Source: Chloroflexota bacterium
GTDB lineage: Bacteria > Chloroflexota > Anaerolineae > Caldilineales > Caldilineaceae
DNA length: 22,106 nucleotides
Direction: 5' to 3'
Assembly: GCA_003577005.1 (NCBI GenBank)
Contig: QEUW01000078.1
Location: 1 to 22,106 of the forward strand
The notes beneath the pieces are model-generated. The model searched no databases and was not told the DNA's origin. It saw nothing but the letters and a program-made list of their open reading frames with translations. A program made the position numbers and the translations under genes. How positions within the stretch are numbered: the first letter of the stretch is position 1; each line of letters begins with the position of its first letter. Below, piece by piece: positions 9,877-17,819 of this stretch.

Positions 9877-10470
9877 ATGCAACGCATGGATGACATCCAG
9901 CGCGATGATCGGATCGACGAAGCCACGTTGGTATCTTTGCTCCAACGTGCGCAGCAGTTGGCCGATCCACAGGCGTTTGATGGCCTCTATTTGCTGTATG
10001 CGGATCGCGTTTACCGTTTTCTCGCGGTGCGTTTGGGCAATGCCGAGGTCGCCGAAGAGGTGACAGCCCAGGTCTTCTTGCGCCTGATCGAAAAGATTGA
10101 CCGCTATCAACTGGCGCCAAAAGACAACGCCGCGATCTTTACTGCCTGGCTATACCGTCTTGCCTATAACAAAATGGTCGATGTTTTGCGGCGCCAAAAA
10201 CACCATCAGCAGGTTTCGATCCAGGTGGCGGCAGAGGTGGTGCCCCAGGGCCAGTTGATGAGCGAGATTGTCGAAGAGCGGATCGAGTTTGAACAGGTGA
10301 TGGAAAAATTACAGTTACTCAACGAGCCACAGCGGCAGGTCATTCTTTTGCGCTTTGTGGAAGGTCTCAGTATTGCCGAAACAGCGCAGATCATGGACAA
10401 GAGCGAAGGCGCCATCAAGGCATTACAACATCGCTCGCTGGAAAGCCTGCGCCGTTATCTCACCGAGTAA
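9877..10470 (+). CDS. ECF-type sigma-70 family RNA polymerase sigma factor
   Basis: A small (197-residue) sigma factor with only regions 2 and 4. Region 2 spans roughly FDGLYLLYADRVYRFLAVRL to FTAWLYRLAYNKMVDVLRR, including the core-binding and -10 reading helices. A linker of about 40 residues (KHHQQVSIQV ... EQVMEKL) follows. Region 4 is LNEPQRQVILLRFVEGLSIA to the helix-turn-helix KSEGAIKALQHRSLESLRRYL. Starts at ATG 9877 and ATG 9886 are both possible and neither has a strong ribosome site; I took the longer. The next gene begins 43 bases downstream and encodes a single-pass membrane protein, the usual layout for a sigma factor and its membrane regulator in this phylum. Confidence 0.92.
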   Translation: MQRMDDIQRDDRIDEATLVSLLQRAQQLADPQAFDGLYLLYADRVYRFLAVRLGNAEVAEEVTAQVFLRLIEKIDRYQLAPKDNAAIFTAWLYRLAYNKMVDVLRRQKHHQQVSIQVAAEVVPQGQLMSEIVEERIEFEQVMEKLQLLNEPQRQVILLRFVEGLSIAETAQIMDKSEGAIKALQHRSLESLRRYLTE

Positions 10471-10513
10471 CGAGGTTGCTTGTCGTACAAGTTTGTGGTT
10501 CAAGCGAGGGTTC

Positions 10514-12196
10514 ATGCCCGATCCCGAAGTGCTGGCCCGCTGTATTGCCGCCATTGAGCAGGGTGCTACCGTTGAGGAGTGCCTGGCTCGCTACCCAGCC
10601 GACGCAAAAGAGCTAGAACCGCGGCTGCGTATTGTGGTGCAGTTGCGCCAGAACCCGCCCCAGCAGATGTCATTGGCGGCCTTTGCCCGCGGGCGTGCCG
10701 CGGTGGCCGCCCAGGCCCGCTACCAGCACCGGCTGCGGGCGCCATTCCTGCTTGCACAGACCAACCACCATCCCTTGGTTGATCCTGTCGTGGAACCAGC
10801 CCGCCAGGTACATCTTCCGGCGCCGCCCCGCTTGCCTCAATGGCCCGCATCAGCTTCTCCGCTACGCTGGCGCCCGTTGCTCGTCACGCTGATTCTCCTG
10901 ATGACGCTGATCACCTTTGGCCGCAACGTAGGCGCTAGCCTACCCGGTTCGTTGCTCTATCCAGTCAAGATGAGCGCTGAGCAGTTGCAGGGCTATTTGC
11001 AGACGGGCGCCGGCCAGCAGGCGCACTGGTATGCCCGCCAGGTGCAACGGCGCCTGGCTGAACTGGATCAGTTGGCGCGCCAGGAGTCCGCAGACCCGGA
11101 ACTGGTGGCCACCGTGGATCGGCAATTGCAGCAGGCGCTCGATGCCAGCGCAGGGTTGTCAGCCGATGAGCGACAGCGCTTTTTTGAAACGTGGCTGGCC
11201 GATCTGCGTGCCGTACAGCCTGCCGCCGATGCCGACGCCACGACCGTGGTCACCCTGGGGCGCGTGATCGCCACTGTTGAGGCCGCCGCTTCCACGCCGC
11301 TGGAGCCCACGGTTCTGGCTCCCAGCGTTGCCGTAGCCGGTGAAGACGAAACTGCTGTCGGCGAGACGCCATCCGTGACCCCCGACGAAACGGCAGCACC
11401 GACTGCAGCGAATGAGGCGTTGGCTTTGTCCACACCACCCGCCAGTCCGGTTGTATTGCCGACAGTGACACCTGTGCTGCCGACAGCGACACCTACCGCG
11501 CTACCGGTGATTCAGCCGCAACCCACTGCTACGCTGCCGCCGCCAACTGTGACGCCTAGCCCGACCGTACCACCGCCTCCCCCTCCCGTTCCCGTAGCCG
11601 ATGAGGAAGGCGAGGACGAAGACGATGATGATGAACCTCGCCAACCGGACCAGCAACCGGTTGAGCCGGCCCCAACCAATACGCCGGTCGAACCGACCTT
11701 TACTGCAACCCAAGTGTCTACACCAACCTGGACGCCGGCCACCAGCACAGCTACCGTAACTGCTACCATTCCTGTGACCGCGACCATCACACAAACAGTG
11801 ACACCGACGGGTACAGTCCCATCGCCGTCGCCAACCTTGACTGTCTCGGCTACGCTGACCGCAACAGTTACGGTGACCCCTTCGGCTGCCTTTACGCCGA
11901 CAGAAACTCCGTCGACGCCGACACCCACTGCGACGGTAACTGCTGTAACGGAGACGCCTCCCCCCACGGTGACGGACGAACCGCCGACAGAGTTGCCTAC
12001 CCCAACGACAACACGCTCTGGGCGCCAGACGCACACACCTGAGGCCACGGCCACTTCCCCCACAGCCACTCCAATACCGGATACGCCAACAGAAGAGTTT
12101 ACCCCCGAACCCACCCTAACCGTCGGTGATGACCCACAGCCAACGGAAGTTTCCCCGCCTCCCACTGAAACCCCCACACCTGCGGCGCCGCAGTAG
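10514..12196 (+). CDS. DUF5667-like single-pass membrane protein with Thr/Pro-rich ectodomain; probable sigma regulator
   Basis: A 560-residue protein. The N-terminus MPDPEVLARCIAAIEQGATV...ECLARYPADAKELEPRL is the short helical module found beside ECF sigma factors in Chloroflexota. One membrane helix follows at about 120-137 (LLVTLILLMTLITFG). A DUF5667-like segment comes next (LPGSLLYPVKMSAEQLQGYL ... RQVQRRLAELDQL, about 143-190). From about residue 255 to the end it is Thr/Pro/Val-rich low complexity, interrupted by an acidic patch (DEEGEDEDDDDE). No zinc anti-sigma HxxxCxxC motif is present. Start: ATG at 10514 with a close-set GAGGG; upstream in-frame sequence reads through the sigma gene and is rejected. 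An anti-sigma or envelope sensor role is inference from context. Confidence 0.85.
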   Translation: MPDPEVLARCIAAIEQGATVEECLARYPADAKELEPRLRIVVQLRQNPPQQMSLAAFARGRAAVAAQARYQHRLRAPFLLAQTNHHPLVDPVVEPARQVHLPAPPRLPQWPASASPLRWRPLLVTLILLMTLITFGRNVGASLPGSLLYPVKMSAEQLQGYLQTGAGQQAHWYARQVQRRLAELDQLARQESADPELVATVDRQLQQALDASAGLSADERQRFFETWLADLRAVQPAADADATTVVTLGRVIATVEAAASTPLEPTVLAPSVAVAGEDETAVGETPSVTPDETAAPTAANEALALSTPPASPVVLPTVTPVLPTATPTALPVIQPQPTATLPPPTVTPSPTVPPPPPPVPVADEEGEDEDDDDEPRQPDQQPVEPAPTNTPVEPTFTATQVSTPTWTPATSTATVTATIPVTATITQTVTPTGTVPSPSPTLTVSATLTATVTVTPSAAFTPTETPSTPTPTATVTAVTETPPPTVTDEPPTELPTPTTTRSGRQTHTPEATATSPTATPIPDTPTEEFTPEPTLTVGDDPQPTEVSPPPTETPTPAAPQ

Positions 12197-12260
12197 GGCG
12201 CAGATGTAGACCGCAGTCCCGCTGGCTTTTTCGGATAAAACTTGCCGGAGTATCTGCGCC
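12197..12260. repeat. Inverted repeat after the Thr/Pro-rich membrane protein gene
   Basis: GGCGCAGAT (12197-12205) pairs with ATCTGCGCC (12252-12260) across a 46-base spacer that contains a CTTTTTCGG stretch. It begins directly after the stop codon. It may be part of a terminator, but there is no terminal T-run. Confidence 0.5.
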
Positions 12261-12332
12261 AATCCGCTGCATCCACCAGGCCCTGGGTCTATTCCGGCTA
12301 ACTTGAAAATGTCTGTCTATCATCACCTCGGC

Positions 12333-12361
12333 TTGGCGGGCCGCTCTTTTCATGATATACT
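12333..12361 (+). promoter_or_regulatory. Sigma-70 type promoter for the SH3 lipoprotein gene
   Basis: TTGGCG (12333-12338; 4 of 6 to TTGACA), a 17-base spacer and TATACT (12356-12361; 5 of 6 to TATAAT) with an upstream TG making an extended -10. The start site would lie near 12368, giving a leader of about 60 bases. This suggests the lipoprotein gene is transcribed separately from the sigma factor gene. Confidence 0.6.
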
Positions 12362-12429
12362 TTTTAGCGTTGTTCAGTTGTTCGTAAGTCCATCTCTGGC
12401 CGCTAGCATCTTGTTGGATGTAGAAGACC

Positions 12430-13521
12430 ATGATCCCAGCAACCGTTGATCGTCCATCCGCCGCGCCTGCATATCAATCTGAAAGGATGCGACGCTTTTC
12501 CCGCCTCCGCTTTGTGATCCCACTGTTCATTTTTGGTAGCTTGGTAGTGACTGCGTGTGCTGTCAATCCGGCTGTCTCGCTGGCGCCGCGCGCCCAGGCC
12601 AATGCGTTTAACGGCGCCGTTGCGGACCTGTCAGATTATCTCCTACCTACCCCGGCGCCGACCACGGAGGCAGAATTGAGGGTCGTCGTCAATACAGGCG
12701 GGTCGCGCGCCAATATCCGTGAGGGTCCCGATACGAGCTTTCCCATTATTGGTAAGGCCAACTCGGGCGAGGCCTTTGACGTCCTGGCGCGCAGCGAAGA
12801 TAGCGCCTGGTGGCAAATCTGCTGCATCCGCATGGATGCCAGTGGAACTCCCATCACCACCACTCAGGCCAACGAGGGTATCGGCTGGATCGCTGATTCA
12901 GTGGTACGAACAGCCGGCGAAGGTGAAGATGTGAGCGTCTTGCAGCCGCTCTTTGATCAGGATCTGACTGCCGAGTGGGGGGTCGATTGGCAGTGTGGCT
13001 CGGATCGCTGCGAGGTCAAAGCGTGTACGGCAACGGTCCAAGCCAGTGTGTCACGTGCTGGCAGTAACCAACTGGTGCCCATCGAACACCAGGTCACCTG
13101 GGACGATGCGTGTTTTGAGCCCGACTCCTGGCTCTTTGAAGTCAACCAGTACACGGGGGAAGAGCGCACCGGACAGGCGCAGGACAATTTTCTTTATAGC
13201 TACTGGCTTGGTAACACCCCCGGCACTGCCAATGGTGTCTATCTTCTTGATGATGGCAGAGCGGCCGCTGTCTATTGTAGCGGCCCTCATGAGGTGGAAA
13301 TCGAAGAAGGGGGCGGTTGGACGACTGTGTATGAGGGAAATACCTGCCACGATGTGCGCACAGGTATGCTCGTCTACCTCGCCTATAACAAACGCTGGCT
13401 CTTCACCGGCGAGTTTGAGGGGGAAACGTACGACCGAGTCTACTTTGGCGATTTTGAGCAGCTCGAACAAAAGTTGAAGGAGACAAGTGTCGAGCTCCTC
13501 TGGGTTGAGAAGGCACGATAA
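12430..13521 (+). CDS. Lipoprotein with bacterial SH3 domain
   Basis: A 363-residue exported protein. Arg-rich residues 20-27 are followed by hydrophobic FVIPLFIFGSLVV and a lipobox VTAC with lipidation Cys43. A bacterial SH3 (SH3b) domain covers about 83-160 (VVVNTGGSRANIREGPDTSF, then IIGKANSGEAFDVL and GIGWIADSVV). The remaining about 200 residues carry several cysteines (CGSDRCEVKAC, ACFEPDSW, VYCSGPHEV, NTCHDVRTG) and no fold I recognise. SH3b domains often bind cell-wall or surface ligands. Start: ATG 12430 has only a weak ribosome site; ATG 12487 would give a compact 23-residue lipoprotein signal but its AAAGG touches the ATG. Function is unknown. Confidence 0.8.
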   Translation: MIPATVDRPSAAPAYQSERMRRFSRLRFVIPLFIFGSLVVTACAVNPAVSLAPRAQANAFNGAVADLSDYLLPTPAPTTEAELRVVVNTGGSRANIREGPDTSFPIIGKANSGEAFDVLARSEDSAWWQICCIRMDASGTPITTTQANEGIGWIADSVVRTAGEGEDVSVLQPLFDQDLTAEWGVDWQCGSDRCEVKACTATVQASVSRAGSNQLVPIEHQVTWDDACFEPDSWLFEVNQYTGEERTGQAQDNFLYSYWLGNTPGTANGVYLLDDGRAAAVYCSGPHEVEIEEGGGWTTVYEGNTCHDVRTGMLVYLAYNKRWLFTGEFEGETYDRVYFGDFEQLEQKLKETSVELLWVEKAR

Positions 13522-13523
13522 AG

Positions 13524-13564
13524 ACAGAGCAGCGAGACTGTTACAAACAGTCTCGCTGCTCTGT
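13524..13564. terminator. Strong hairpin terminator after the SH3 lipoprotein gene
   Basis: A perfect 19-bp stem (13524-13542 with 13546-13564) with a 3-base loop, starting three bases after the stop codon. There is no long T-run, but the length and perfection make it a clear transcript end or stabiliser. Confidence 0.82.
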
Positions 13565-13633
13565 TACAGTTGGAGTTGCTGACGACAACGATGTCGTAAT
13601 CACACAATCGAAGATTTGGAAAGGAGTGGTCAC

Positions 13634-14500
13634 TTGACGTTGCTGATCTCCCTCATTCGTCGCACTCATTCCATTGCCGTCATTCTCTTATTGTTCACCC
13701 TGGCCCCGGCCGTCCTGGCCAGTGCGCCAGCGCCGGTACCGGTCTTTGGCCCCCGAATGAATCCCTCCCCAATTCCCCACCCCTATTTGGCTGTTCAGTC
13801 GTTAGTCGATGCACAACTTGCATCGCCTCCCCCAGAGGCGCTCGAAGCAGAGGCCTTTGCCGGTCACCAACCCCAAGAGGCGCCTGGTCGCGGCATCCAC
13901 CAGATCGAGACGGAGGTTGGCAGTGGTTTCACCCTTTATCCCACCGAAAACAGCTGCAACGATTTCAACCGCCGCGGCCAGTGGACCAACCGCCAGACCG
14001 GCGACTGGACAGCCTGGTATGGCGCCTGGAGACCTTTTGCTGTAGACGATGGCGACTACTATCGCGCCGATAATGTTGTCTTTGCCCCCGAACGTGTGGT
14101 GGGGCCGGGACATCGCTACGCCGCCAACCAGGCTGCCGTCAAGATTTCCAGCATGCAGCCATATGCCGCCGGCTACGGTAGCCCAATGATCCCGATTCGC
14201 CCAGGCTCGACTGTCACGGTGACGGTCAAGTATCTCATCTGGGACCATGACACGCGTGGCCGCGACCTGGACTGGGCATCCATGGGGCTCAAACCTGACG
14301 CCGAGGGGGACGTAGCCGAGTACGTCAACGGATATGTGCGCGGACAATGGGCGCAGCTTTCGCACACGATTCGAGTTGGCCAAAGCGGCCACATCATGAT
14401 TTTGTTGCAAGCCCAGTCGCCGGTTCCGCAAAATTCCAATATCTATTTTGATGATGTGACGATCCAGGTCAACAATCGCTTCTTGGGTCGTTGTTTCTGA
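13634..14500 (+). CDS. Secreted protein, beta-sandwich (carbohydrate-binding-like) C-terminus
   Basis: A 288-residue secreted protein of unknown function. The signal peptide is visible: TLLISLIRRTHS, then hydrophobic IAVILLLFTLAPAVLAS with a likely cleavage near LAS-AP. A Pro/Ala-rich stretch leads to a globular part from about residue 90. The last about 120 residues (SPMIPIRPGSTVTVTVKYLI ... IMILLQAQSPVPQNSNIYFD, then DVTIQV) have the alternating pattern and closing FDDV strand of jelly-roll carbohydrate-binding-like domains; no catalytic motif is seen. Start: TTG at 13634 with AAGGAG seven bases upstream. An earlier in-frame TTG at 13616 precedes that site and is rejected. It is preceded by a strong terminator, so it probably has its own promoter. 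Confidence 0.75.
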   Translation: MTLLISLIRRTHSIAVILLLFTLAPAVLASAPAPVPVFGPRMNPSPIPHPYLAVQSLVDAQLASPPPEALEAEAFAGHQPQEAPGRGIHQIETEVGSGFTLYPTENSCNDFNRRGQWTNRQTGDWTAWYGAWRPFAVDDGDYYRADNVVFAPERVVGPGHRYAANQAAVKISSMQPYAAGYGSPMIPIRPGSTVTVTVKYLIWDHDTRGRDLDWASMGLKPDAEGDVAEYVNGYVRGQWAQLSHTIRVGQSGHIMILLQAQSPVPQNSNIYFDDVTIQVNNRFLGRCF

Positions 14501-14522
14501 GATACTGCCAGATAGGACTGTT

Positions 14523-14545
14523 GGGGAACCACATGGGGATTCCCC
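14523..14545 (+). terminator. Weak hairpin after the secreted protein gene
   Basis: GGGGAA (14523-14528) pairs with TTCCCC (14540-14545) over an 11-base loop, 22 bases past the stop. It has no T-run, so it is only a possible terminator. Confidence 0.35.
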
Positions 14546-14591
14546 GCATCTGTTCCGTGAAATCTCTGCACGCCCTCCAAGATACTAAGAA

Positions 14592-14665
14592 CCTATCCGA
14601 ATAATGGTTGCGGGTCCGAGAACTACACCTGCGAAAGGGCTTGGTCGCAGAGTGATTCGGATAGG
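14592..14665. mobile_element. 74-bp MITE-like inverted-repeat element
   Basis: Terminal inverted repeats CCTATCCGAAT (14592-14602) and ATTCGGATAGG (14655-14665) match perfectly over 11 bp. A nested CTGCGA/TCGCAG pair lies inside. ACTAA occurs just outside both ends (14584-14588 and 14667-14671), a possible target-site duplication, though a few extra bases separate it from the repeats. It encodes nothing. It sits between convergent genes, so a bidirectional terminator or RNA structure is the main alternative. Confidence 0.5.
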
Positions 14666-14695
14666 CACTAAATGGTCACTCCACCAGCCGGTCTA

Positions 14696-16123
14696 CTAGC
14701 TTGTGACCGGCTCCAGGGCTGTAAATTCGATTGTTGCCAGATAGAGCTCTAGATCAGTCTGGGCGCGTGCGGCCAGCGCGGCGTTCTTCCGAGCCTTGTC
14801 GCGGATCGGTTCTGCCAACTCCGGCAGCAGCCCCATATTGGCCTTCATTGGCTGGAAATGCCTTGGTTCGGCCTGAGTGATATAGTGGAGCAGTGCGCCG
14901 ATCATGGTCGTGGGGGGCAGTGACAACAGCGCCTGGCCCCGCAGCAGGCGGGCCATGTTCACCCCCGCTATAAGGCCGCCCATGGTGCTTCCCACATACC
15001 CCTCCGTACCGGTGATCTGCCCGGCAAAGAAGAGGTCGGCGCGCTGGCGAAATTGGAGTGTGGGCTGCAGCAGCGTCGGGCTGTTGATAAAGGTGTTGCG
15101 GTGCATCTGGCCCAACCGGACAAACTCGGCGTGTTCGAGGCCGGGGATCATCCGCAGAACGTTCTCCTGCGCACCCCATTTGAGATTGGTCTGGAACCCA
15201 ACCAGGTTGTAGAGCGTACCCGCTACGTTGTCTTGCCGCAGTTGCACGACCGCATACGGACGGCGACCGGTGTGGGGGTCGGTCAAGCCGACTGGGCGCA
15301 TAGGGCCAAAGGCCAGCGCCTGTACGCCCCGGCTGGCGAGCACCTCGATGGGCATACACCCTTCAAAGTAACGCTCCATCTCCTTTTCGAACTCGCGCAA
15401 TTCTATCTTGGGTGCGGCCAACACGGCTGCCACAAAGGCCTCGTATTGGGTCTTGTCAAAGGGGCAGTTGATGTAGTCGCCCTGGTCTTCTGTTTGCGCC
15501 GCAGCGCCGCTCTCTGGTTTCTGCGCCGCAGCGCCGCCCTCTGCGGCGCCGGCGCTGGTCGGGTTTGGCAGGCTGCGGTCGTAGCGGCTTTGGCGAAAGG
15601 CGACCGACATGTCGATGCTATCGGCGGTGACAATAGGCGCCATCGCATCATAAAAGTACAAGTGCTTTTGGCCAGTAAGCGCCTGGATTTGTTCCGTGAG
15701 CAGCGGGCTCGTGAGTGGGCCAGTGGCGATGATGGTCGGGCCAGACGGGATCTCGGTGATCTCACTGCGCACGACCTCGATCCGGGGATGGTCTGCAATC
15801 GTAGCCGTCACTTCCTCGGCAAACTCCTCGCGGCTGACGGCCAGGGCGCTCCCCGCCGGCAACGCATGGCGGAAGGCCGTGCGGATGATCAGGCTGCCCA
15901 TGCGCAAGAGTTCATTCTTGAGGATACCCAGCGCACGGTCAGAGAGCGTGCTACCCATCGAGTTGCTGCACACCAATTCGGCCAGACGGTCGGTCACGTG
16001 CGCCTCGGTGGGACGGTGTGGCCGCATCTCAAAGAGGCGGACGTCGAACCCACGCCCGGCCAGTTGCCACGCCGCCTCCGACCCGGCGAGCCCGCCGCCG
16101 ATGATGGTGATCTTGTCCGTCAT
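14696..16123 (-). CDS. trmFO: TrmFO, folate-dependent tRNA (uracil-54-C5) methyltransferase
   Basis: A 475-residue flavoenzyme that makes m5U54 in tRNA from methylene-tetrahydrofolate using FADH2. The N-terminal FAD motif is [18 protein letters not shown]. Diagnostic segments are [10 protein letters not shown] and DYINCPF, which hold the two conserved cysteines, and [12 protein letters not shown] and [19 protein letters not shown] near the C-terminus. The start is ATG 16123, with GAGAGG upstream and the FAD motif close behind; an upstream in-frame ATG (16180) adds a non-homologous head. Oddity: residues about 190-214 are an Ala/Gly/Gln-rich insert made by a 27-base tandem duplication, located just before DYINCP. 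It is divergent from the nucleoside phosphorylase gene. Confidence 0.95.
   Translation of the reverse strand: MTDKITIIGGGLAGSEAAWQLAGRGFDVRLFEMRPHRPTEAHVTDRLAELVCSNSMGSTLSDRALGILKNELLRMGSLIIRTAFRHALPAGSALAVSREEFAEEVTATIADHPRIEVVRSEITEIPSGPTIIATGPLTSPLLTEQIQALTGQKHLYFYDAMAPIVTADSIDMSVAFRQSRYDRSLPNPTSAGAAEGGAAAQKPESGAAAQTEDQGDYINCPFDKTQYEAFVAAVLAAPKIELREFEKEMERYFEGCMPIEVLASRGVQALAFGPMRPVGLTDPHTGRRPYAVVQLRQDNVAGTLYNLVGFQTNLKWGAQENVLRMIPGLEHAEFVRLGQMHRNTFINSPTLLQPTLQFRQRADLFFAGQITGTEGYVGSTMGGLIAGVNMARLLRGQALLSLPPTTMIGALLHYITQAEPRHFQPMKANMGLLPELAEPIRDKARKNAALAARAQTDLELYLATIEFTALEPVTS
15495..15548. repeat. 27-bp in-frame tandem duplication inside trmFO
   Basis: The 16-mer TGCGCCGCAGCGCCGC occurs at 15495-15510 and at 15522-15537, a period of 27 bases, with similarity continuing about 6 bases further. 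On the coding (-) strand it gives two 9-residue units, GAAAQKPES and GAAAQTEDQ. Because the period is a multiple of three, the trmFO frame is kept. Confidence 0.85.
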
Positions 16124-16202
16124 AATCGTTTTCCTCTCACTGCACCTGGCAAGAACGGAGCCGGGTACGTCAAATCGCATTCTCTCTGTTGTGATCTCAT
16201 CG

Positions 16203-16232
16203 ATTGTAACAAAGCGCTATTTGCGAAGTCAA
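16203..16232 (-). promoter_or_regulatory. Sigma-70 promoter for trmFO
   Basis: Read on the - strand, TTGACT (16232-16227; 5 of 6), an 18-base spacer and TACAAT (16208-16203; 5 of 6). The start site would be near 16196, giving a leader of about 70 bases before the trmFO ATG at 16123. It is the best promoter match seen in the window. Confidence 0.72.
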
Positions 16233-16317
16233 GAAATCAGCGCTCGCCCGACAGGAGGGTTTGGAGCGAGGCAATGTTTTTCAAAAAGCCCCGCTTCTCC
16301 CACCCCTTTCCGCCGGT

Positions 16318-16346
16318 TTGTCGTTCACAAAAAGCTCGAGTAAACT
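16318..16346 (+). promoter_or_regulatory. Possible promoter for the pyrimidine-nucleoside phosphorylase gene
   Basis: TTGTCG (4 of 6), 17 bases, TAAACT (4 of 6), about 50 bases before the start codon and divergent to the trmFO promoter. The match is moderate, and the remainder of the 273-base divergent spacer (16124-16396) shows no gene. Confidence 0.4.
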
Positions 16347-16396
16347 GCAATTGTCTCGGGTACTGGTGGGCGCTGTGAACAGGAGCCGGATCGAGT

Positions 16397-17716
16397 ATGA
16401 ACCCAGTCGATATCATCGTCAAAAAGCGCGACGGTGGCGAACTCACAGCAAGCGAAATCGAGTTCTTCGTCACCGGCTTTGTGCGCGGGGAGATCCCCGA
16501 TTACCAGGTGGCAGCCTGGGCCATGGCCATCTATTTTCGCGGCATGAGCGACGCCGAGACGACGGCGCTCACCCAGGCTATGGCCGCCAGCGGCGACCAG
16601 CTCGACCTACACGACAGCCTGCCGCCCGGCACAGTGATCGTGGACAAACATTCGAGCGGCGGTGTGGGTGACAAAACCACGTTGGCCGTGGGCGCACTGG
16701 TGGCGGCATGTGGTCTACCCGTGGGCAAGATGAGCGGGCGCGGGCTCAGCTATACGGGCGGCACCATCGATAAGCTGGAAAGTATCGCCGGCTGGACCCC
16801 GGACCTGAGCGAGGAGCACTTCCGCCGCCAACTGCGCGAGGTGGGGCTGGTCATTGCCGGGCAGACCAGCAACCTGGCCCCAGCAGATAAGACGCTTTAT
16901 GCGCTGCGGGATGTAACCGGCACGGTGCCCAGCCTGCCCTTGATCGCCAGCAGCATCATGTCCAAAAAACTGGCCGCGGGCGCCGACGCCATCGTCCTCG
17001 ATGTCAAGTGCGGCCACGGCGCCTTTATGGAGACACTCGACGAGGCGCGCGCACTGGCCCGGCTGATGGTGGCCATCGGCACACGCGCTGGCCGCCAGGT
17101 GGTGGCCTTGATTACACAAATGGATCAACCGTTGGGCCGCGCCGTAGGCCATGCGCTGGAGGTACAGGAAGCCATTGCTACGCTGCACGGCCAGGGTCCC
17201 GCCGATTTTCAAAGCCTGGTGGTGGCGGTAGCCAGTGAAATGCTACTGCTCGGCGGCTACGCTGCTGACGCCGCGGCAGCACAGGCTCAGATCACACGCG
17301 TGATAGAGACGGGCGCGGCGTTCGAGAAGTTCAAGCAGTTCGTTGCCGCGCAGGGAGGCGATACAACCCTGATCGACCAACCGGAACGGCTGCCGCGAGC
17401 GCCGGTGATCGTTCCGGTTCACGCCCCACACGATGGCTATGTGAAGCGACTGCTTGCCCGCACAGTGGGGTTGGCCTGCGTCGATCTCGGGGGTGGGCGG
17501 CAGAAGAAAGGCGATCCCATCGACCATCGCGTAGGCGTTGTCATTCAGGCCAAGGTAGGAGATCAGGTGCAACAGGACGAAATCCTGGCTTTTGTCCACG
17601 CTGCGAATGAGCAAGCTGGCCAGACAGCAGCGCAGCAAATTCTGGCGGCCTACCACTTTAGCAAATCCGAAGTGGCCCCTCTCCCAGTGATCTACGAGCG
17701 TGTGGCAGATGCGTAA
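16397..17716 (+). CDS. Pyrimidine-nucleoside / thymidine phosphorylase
   Basis: A 439-residue cytoplasmic salvage enzyme that cleaves thymidine, deoxyuridine or uridine with phosphate to give the base and (deoxy)ribose-1-phosphate. Phosphate-site motif [12 protein letters not shown] and family signature [17 protein letters not shown] are present. Tyr168, Arg171, Ser186 and Lys190 (YALRDVTG ... SSIMSKK) fall at the same numbers as the E. coli thymidine phosphorylase pyrimidine-binding residues. The C-terminal PYNP domain (about 345-420; [23 protein letters not shown]) is complete. Start ATG has AGGAG eleven bases upstream. The usual LGHTGG reads LSYTGG here. Whether it prefers thymidine (deoA) or is broad (pdp) cannot be told, so no symbol is given. 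Confidence 0.95.
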   Translation: MNPVDIIVKKRDGGELTASEIEFFVTGFVRGEIPDYQVAAWAMAIYFRGMSDAETTALTQAMAASGDQLDLHDSLPPGTVIVDKHSSGGVGDKTTLAVGALVAACGLPVGKMSGRGLSYTGGTIDKLESIAGWTPDLSEEHFRRQLREVGLVIAGQTSNLAPADKTLYALRDVTGTVPSLPLIASSIMSKKLAAGADAIVLDVKCGHGAFMETLDEARALARLMVAIGTRAGRQVVALITQMDQPLGRAVGHALEVQEAIATLHGQGPADFQSLVVAVASEMLLLGGYAADAAAAQAQITRVIETGAAFEKFKQFVAAQGGDTTLIDQPERLPRAPVIVPVHAPHDGYVKRLLARTVGLACVDLGGGRQKKGDPIDHRVGVVIQAKVGDQVQQDEILAFVHAANEQAGQTAAQQILAAYHFSKSEVAPLPVIYERVADA

Positions 17717-17752
17717 GGCAGTTGGCAGCGCCGGAAGTGTATAAGCTACGTC

Positions 17753-17797
17753 CCATCCAGTGCGATCAGGTTGCTGCAACCTGGCCGCACTGGATGG
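17753..17797. terminator. Long hairpin between convergent genes
   Basis: Outer 12-bp stem (17753-17764 with 17786-17797), a 2x2 internal mismatch and an inner 7-bp stem CAGGTTG/CAACCTG with a 3-base loop. It is 36 bases past the phosphorylase stop and 23 bases before the end of the convergent FG-GAP gene, so it is a likely bidirectional terminator although T-runs are lacking. Confidence 0.75.
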
Positions 17798-17819
17798 AGA
17801 AGGAGCTTGTGGACGGCTC

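Noticed and set aside
11512..12276. 254-codon Val/Gly/Ser-rich open frame on the - strand
   Set aside because: It is the mirror of the Thr/Pro-rich tail of the membrane protein; the low-complexity composition explains it.
15053..16378. 441-codon open frame on the + strand
   Set aside because: It lies antisense to trmFO, whose protein motifs are unmistakable. The antisense translation shows no domain and arises from GC-rich codon bias.
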